DNA from: Nocardioidaceae bacterium | Lineage (GTDB): Bacteria; Actinomycetota; Actinomycetes; Propionibacteriales; Nocardioidaceae | Assembly: GCA_025965395.1 (NCBI GenBank) | Contig: JAOPXA010000304.1 | Coordinates: forward strand, 1 to 7,108 | DNA length: 7,108 nucleotides | Direction of reading: 5' to 3' | Part shown: piece by piece, positions 5,485 through 7,108 of the stretch | Position numbering within the stretch: position 1 is the first letter of the stretch | Layout of the letters: every line of letters starts with the position of its first letter | Notes under the pieces: generated by a model | Seen by the model: the letters and a program-made list of their open reading frames with translations, nothing else | Database searches by the model: none | What the model was told of the DNA's origin: nothing | Program-made: the position numbers and the translations under genes

Positions 5485-6126
5485 TCATAGCCGGCGGCGT
5501 TTCCAGACCCGATCGCTCAGATTGTGTCGGGGGCCGCTGGCGCCCGTGAGCGCGCCGATCGCGGCGGTGGCGATGGATTGGAGTTCTTCGGTGGTCATCC
5601 CTGACTTGCCCATGGACTCGATACCCCTCATGGCAGCGAGGAAGAGCAACGCAAGACTTCGCGGGTCGGCCGTGGCGTCTATGTCACCGGCTCGCTGTGC
5701 CTGCACGATGCTCTCGGCAATCTGCTCGTCGAGCGCACGGAAGGTGTCGAGCGCGCGCTGAGCGATCTCGGGATCGATCGCGGCCAGCTCTGCCGTGGTC
5801 TTGGCGAGAAAGCAACCGTGGGGGTTCTTCTCGGCGCTCGAGTCCGCGACGATGATGTCGGCGTATGCCGAGAGCCGAGCGAGGGCGGTCTCGTCGGGGC
5901 CGTCCAACTGTTCGAGAATGTCGTCGAAGACCTCCTCGCAGTATGCGTTGAACGTGCGTCGAAACATCTGCTCCTTGTCGCCGAAGGCGCCGTAGAGACT
6001 CCCCTTGCCGAGCCCGGTTGCCATGGTGAGATGCGAGATGGACGTGCTCGCGAAGCCCGTAGCGACGAACTGTCTCCGGATGGCCTGGGCCACCTCTGTC
6101 TGATCGAATTCTCGTGGCCTGGCCAT
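5485..6126 (-). CDS. TetR/AcrR-family transcriptional regulator
   Basis: This 213-residue repressor-type protein has the typical N-terminal TetR DNA-binding domain. MARPREFD starts it, then the helix-turn-helix at about 27-50 (STSISHLTMATGLGKGSLY, then GAFGDKEQMF). The C-terminal ligand domain resembles the group carrying PHGCFLAKTTAELA (102-115) followed by DPE (118-120). Cys105 in the GCF motif lies almost where E. coli NemR has its electrophile-sensing Cys106. That makes sensing of reactive aldehydes, quinones or oxidants a reasonable but unproven idea. The C-terminus ends in a basic KRRRL. Start ATG 6124-6126 has GGTGGAG close upstream. Two related palindromes upstream, one overlapping the likely promoter, suggest autorepression. 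The likely target besides itself is the GGDEF-EAL gene just downstream. Confidence 0.93.
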   Translation of the reverse strand: MARPREFDQTEVAQAIRRQFVATGFASTSISHLTMATGLGKGSLYGAFGDKEQMFRRTFNAYCEEVFDDILEQLDGPDETALARLSAYADIIVADSSAEKNPHGCFLAKTTAELAAIDPEIAQRALDTFRALDEQIAESIVQAQRAGDIDATADPRSLALLFLAAMRGIESMGKSGMTTEELQSIATAAIGALTGASGPRHNLSDRVWKRRRL

Positions 6127-6141
6127 GGCTCCACCCTACCG

Positions 6142-6165
6142 TTTATGGACCCAGCGGTCCATAAA
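6142..6165. promoter_or_regulatory. TetR-type operator O1 (perfect inverted repeat)
   Basis: The arm TTTATGGACC (6142-6151) is exactly repeated in reverse complement at 6156-6165, around a 4-base spacer CAGC. It starts 15 bases upstream of the TetR-type start codon. Ten-base perfect arms are very unlikely by chance, and the size and symmetry are those of TetR-family operators. The minus-strand hexamers that could serve as -10 (CATAAA from 6147 to 6142, or TTTTAT from 6166 to 6161) lie inside or at the edge of it, so binding should shut the promoter. Confidence 0.8.
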
Positions 6166-6201
6166 AACACGCGTTCTGTACCGAACCGATGAAAACCAAA
6201 G

Positions 6202-6225
6202 ATTTTGGACCGTATGGTACTGAAT
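6202..6225. promoter_or_regulatory. TetR-type operator O2 (imperfect copy of O1)
   Basis: The left arm ATTTTGGACC (6202-6211), a 4-base spacer GTAT, and the right arm GGTACTGAAT (6216-6225) have the same layout as O1. The left arm keeps TGGACC, and seven of ten right-arm positions complement it. The centre (6213.5) is exactly 60 bases from that of O1 (6153.5), near six helical turns, which suits cooperative binding or looping. It lies between the GntR stop and the TetR-type promoter. I assign it to the same regulator by likeness. Confidence 0.55.
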
Positions 6226-6237
6226 GAGGCGCGTTTT

Positions 6238-6942
6238 TCAGGCCTCGGGAAGCAGTTTGTGGCGTTCGAGGTGGTCAATGAGGAGGCCACCGATGTTCTC
6301 GATGTGGGCGCTCATGCTGGCGCGCGCCATGGCACTGTCTCGAGCGTGAAGTGCTGCAATGACAGCGATATGGTCGTGCACCGATGCCTCGGCCCAGCCT
6401 TCAATGGTGCCAAAGAAACTCAGGGGAACGTAGTGGACGGTCTGGTTGAGCAGGGTTGCCATACGGGTGGACCCAGATGCTCGATTTATCAAGCGATGCA
6501 CGCGGTGATTGAGCTCGTCGACGAGGCTGGGGTCGTTCGACGCGGCCGCCTCGACGAGGCGCACTTGGATTTCGTCGATGGCGATCAGGTCCTCGTCGGT
6601 GAGCATAGTGGCGGCGCGCGCGGCCAATTCGCCCGCAATGAACGCCTGTACGGAGAACAGATCGCGCACGTCGGTGATCCGGATGGGGACGACGCGATAG
6701 CCCCGCCTCGGCTCCCAACGCACGACGCCTTCGCTCCCCAAGATCATGAGCGCCTCACGGACGGGAGTGGGGCTCACCCCGAGGGTCTCGGCGAGCTTCT
6801 CGGTGCGCACATACTCGGAGGCGCGAAACTCGCCCACCATGATGCCCTCGCGCACGTACGCGGCGACCTTGGCGCTGAGTTGAGCGCTGCCGTCAAAAGA
6901 AGTTCGCGGGCCCGCGGGCGTCGGAACTCGGTCAGGCGACAT
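6238..6942 (-). CDS. GntR-family transcriptional regulator, FCD (FadR/VanR) type
   Basis: This 234-residue regulator has an N-terminal winged helix at about 21-88: LSAKVAAYVREGIMVGEF, VRTEKLAETLGVSPTPVREALMIL, and the wing EGVVRWEPRRGYRVVP. The C-terminal all-helical FCD ligand domain (about 94-225) shows the usual elements: LFSVQAFIAGELAARAA (95-111), the ELNHRVHRLI helix with His149, the VHDHIAVIAALHARD helix with His191, and the AHIENI helix with His213. These three His are where the family's metal- or ligand-binding residues lie. FCD regulators often respond to carboxylates or sugar acids. The gene diverges from the aldehyde dehydrogenase gene 114 bases away, so it probably controls that gene and itself. 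There is no Shine-Dalgarno, but a near-consensus -10 sits seven bases upstream, so the mRNA may be leaderless. Confidence 0.93.
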   Translation of the reverse strand: MSPDRVPTPAGPRTSFDGSAQLSAKVAAYVREGIMVGEFRASEYVRTEKLAETLGVSPTPVREALMILGSEGVVRWEPRRGYRVVPIRITDVRDLFSVQAFIAGELAARAATMLTDEDLIAIDEIQVRLVEAAASNDPSLVDELNHRVHRLINRASGSTRMATLLNQTVHYVPLSFFGTIEGWAEASVHDHIAVIAALHARDSAMARASMSAHIENIGGLLIDHLERHKLLPEA

Positions 6943-6949
6943 AGCCAGA

Positions 6950-6955
6950 ATTCTA
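6950..6955 (-). promoter_or_regulatory. -10 element of the GntR-type gene, probable leaderless start
   Basis: On the minus strand TAGAAT matches five of six bases of the vegetative -10 and ends seven bases before the ATG. Transcription would then begin at or next to the A of the start codon. The lack of any Shine-Dalgarno agrees, and leaderless mRNAs are common in actinobacteria. A good -35 at 17-18 bases is not seen. Confidence 0.5.
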
Positions 6956-7013
6956 TCGGCTCGACGGTCCCGAGAGCCGCAACCGTACAGTCTATAGAAT
7001 CTGGGGTGGTGTG

Positions 7014-7019
7014 TATACT
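7014..7019 (+). promoter_or_regulatory. Likely -10 of the aldehyde dehydrogenase gene
   Basis: TATACT matches five of six bases of the vegetative -10. Transcription would start near 7026, leaving a leader of about 30 bases that contains the ribosome site GAGGAG (7046-7051). No strong -35 is visible upstream. TAGAAT at 6995-7000 is a second possible -10 for the same gene. Confidence 0.45.
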
Positions 7020-7056
7020 TTCGGCGATGCGCGCACCCGGCTACTGAGGAGTCTCT

Positions 7057-7108
7057 ATGACCAACCGGACCGACCTTTACATCGATGGGGCCTGGGTTCC
7101 CTCAGAGT
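7057..7108 (+). CDS. Aldehyde dehydrogenase family protein, N-terminus only
   Basis: Only 17 codons plus one base are inside the window, and the gene runs off the right edge. They read MTNRTDLYIDGAWVPSE. The LYIDGAWVPS stretch is the typical first strand of NAD(P)-dependent aldehyde dehydrogenases of the betaine-aldehyde/gamma-aminobutyraldehyde type, which oxidise aldehydes to acids. The catalytic Cys and Glu are beyond the window, so activity and substrate cannot be judged. ATG 7057 has a strong ribosome site, GAGGAG at 7046-7051, with five bases between. The divergent GntR/FCD gene is its probable regulator. Confidence 0.8.
   Translation, partial: MTNRTDLYIDGAWVPSE

Larger units (their letters stand above)
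6943..7056. promoter_or_regulatory. Divergent gntR/aldehyde dehydrogenase control region
   Basis: This 114-base region carries both divergent promoters and several short palindromes: AGAATTCT (6947-6954), TCTATAGA (6991-6998) and GTATAC (7013-7018). The segment CCAGAATTCTAT (6945-6956) recurs, inverted and one base shorter, as ATAGAATCTGG (6994-7004). GTATAC cores are common in FCD-type GntR operators, and this one overlaps the likely -10 of the aldehyde dehydrogenase gene. The centres of TCTATAGA and GTATAC are 21 bases apart, two helical turns. The GntR-type product is the natural binder; this is inferred from layout. Confidence 0.55.

Noticed and set aside
6196..6208. CCAAA-GAT-TTTGG hairpin followed on the minus strand by TTTTC, a possible GntR terminator
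   Set aside because: The stem has only five mostly A-T pairs and overlaps the better-supported operator O2.
6226..6246. GAGGC/GCCTC inverted repeat over the GntR stop codon
   Set aside because: The loop is 11 bases and no T tract follows, so it is not a convincing terminator.
6205..7047. 280-codon plus-strand frame over the GntR-type gene
   Set aside because: It is antisense to an unmistakable GntR/FCD gene, and it runs through the control region.
7027..7047. Six-codon leader ORF (MRAPGY) just before the aldehyde dehydrogenase ribosome site
   Set aside because: It has no ribosome site of its own, too few codons for an attenuation signature, and it begins about at the expected transcription start. 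It is probably chance.
1..7108. Mobile element, CRISPR, tRNA/rRNA, riboswitch, phage or toxin-antitoxin content
   Set aside because: I see no transposase or integrase sequence, repeat-spacer array, tRNA-like cloverleaf, target-site duplication or toxin-antitoxin gene pair on either strand. Large-scale composition looks even by eye, though no calculation was run.

Overview
The window is GC-rich, densely coded DNA from what is most likely an actinobacterium. The evidence is the codon bias, a GAF-type LuxR regulator, FCD-type GntR and TetR regulators, a GTG start, and at least one probable leaderless start. Genus cannot be fixed from this sequence; a soil or catabolic member of the Mycobacteriales or Nocardioidaceae is a guess. 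There are seven complete protein genes and the first 17 codons of an eighth. I see no tRNA, rRNA, CRISPR array, insertion sequence, phage gene or attachment site. No stretch longer than 300 bases lacks a gene.

Layout from left to right. (1) A RidA/YjgF-like gene on the minus strand (31-441) and a LuxR-family regulator on the plus strand (554-1681) diverge from a 112-base region holding two copies of the palindrome CCAGA-N2-TCTGG. (2) The LuxR gene converges on an HSL-type alpha/beta-hydrolase (1693-2646, minus), with only 11 bases between the stops. (3) A small dimeric alpha/beta-barrel (DUF4286/EthD-like) gene (2749-3069, minus) lies upstream of the hydrolase. A strong 34-base palindromic terminator separates them, and the small gene has its own promoter with an operator-like palindrome in the spacer. 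(4) A membrane-anchored GGDEF-EAL protein (3172-5430, minus) follows a TetR regulator (5485-6126, minus) after 54 bases and may share its transcript. (5) Two related TetR-type operators, with centres exactly 60 bases apart, lie upstream of the TetR gene. (6) A GntR/FCD regulator (6238-6942, minus) diverges from an aldehyde dehydrogenase gene that starts at 7057 and runs off the right edge.

How the genes may work together. The GntR-ALDH pair looks like a standard divergent catabolic regulator and target. The hydrolase, the small barrel protein, the RidA-like protein and the ALDH suit breakdown of esters, aldehydes or other small organic compounds, but no single pathway can be named. Four signalling or regulatory genes in 7 kb (LuxR, TetR, GntR, GGDEF-EAL) is a high density. 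The most useful observations are DNA sites rather than genes. The CCAGA-N2-TCT element occurs in both the ridA/luxR and the gntR/ALDH intergenic regions, and the paired TetR operators may place a c-di-GMP enzyme under small-molecule control. I find no convincing evidence of a wholly new system.
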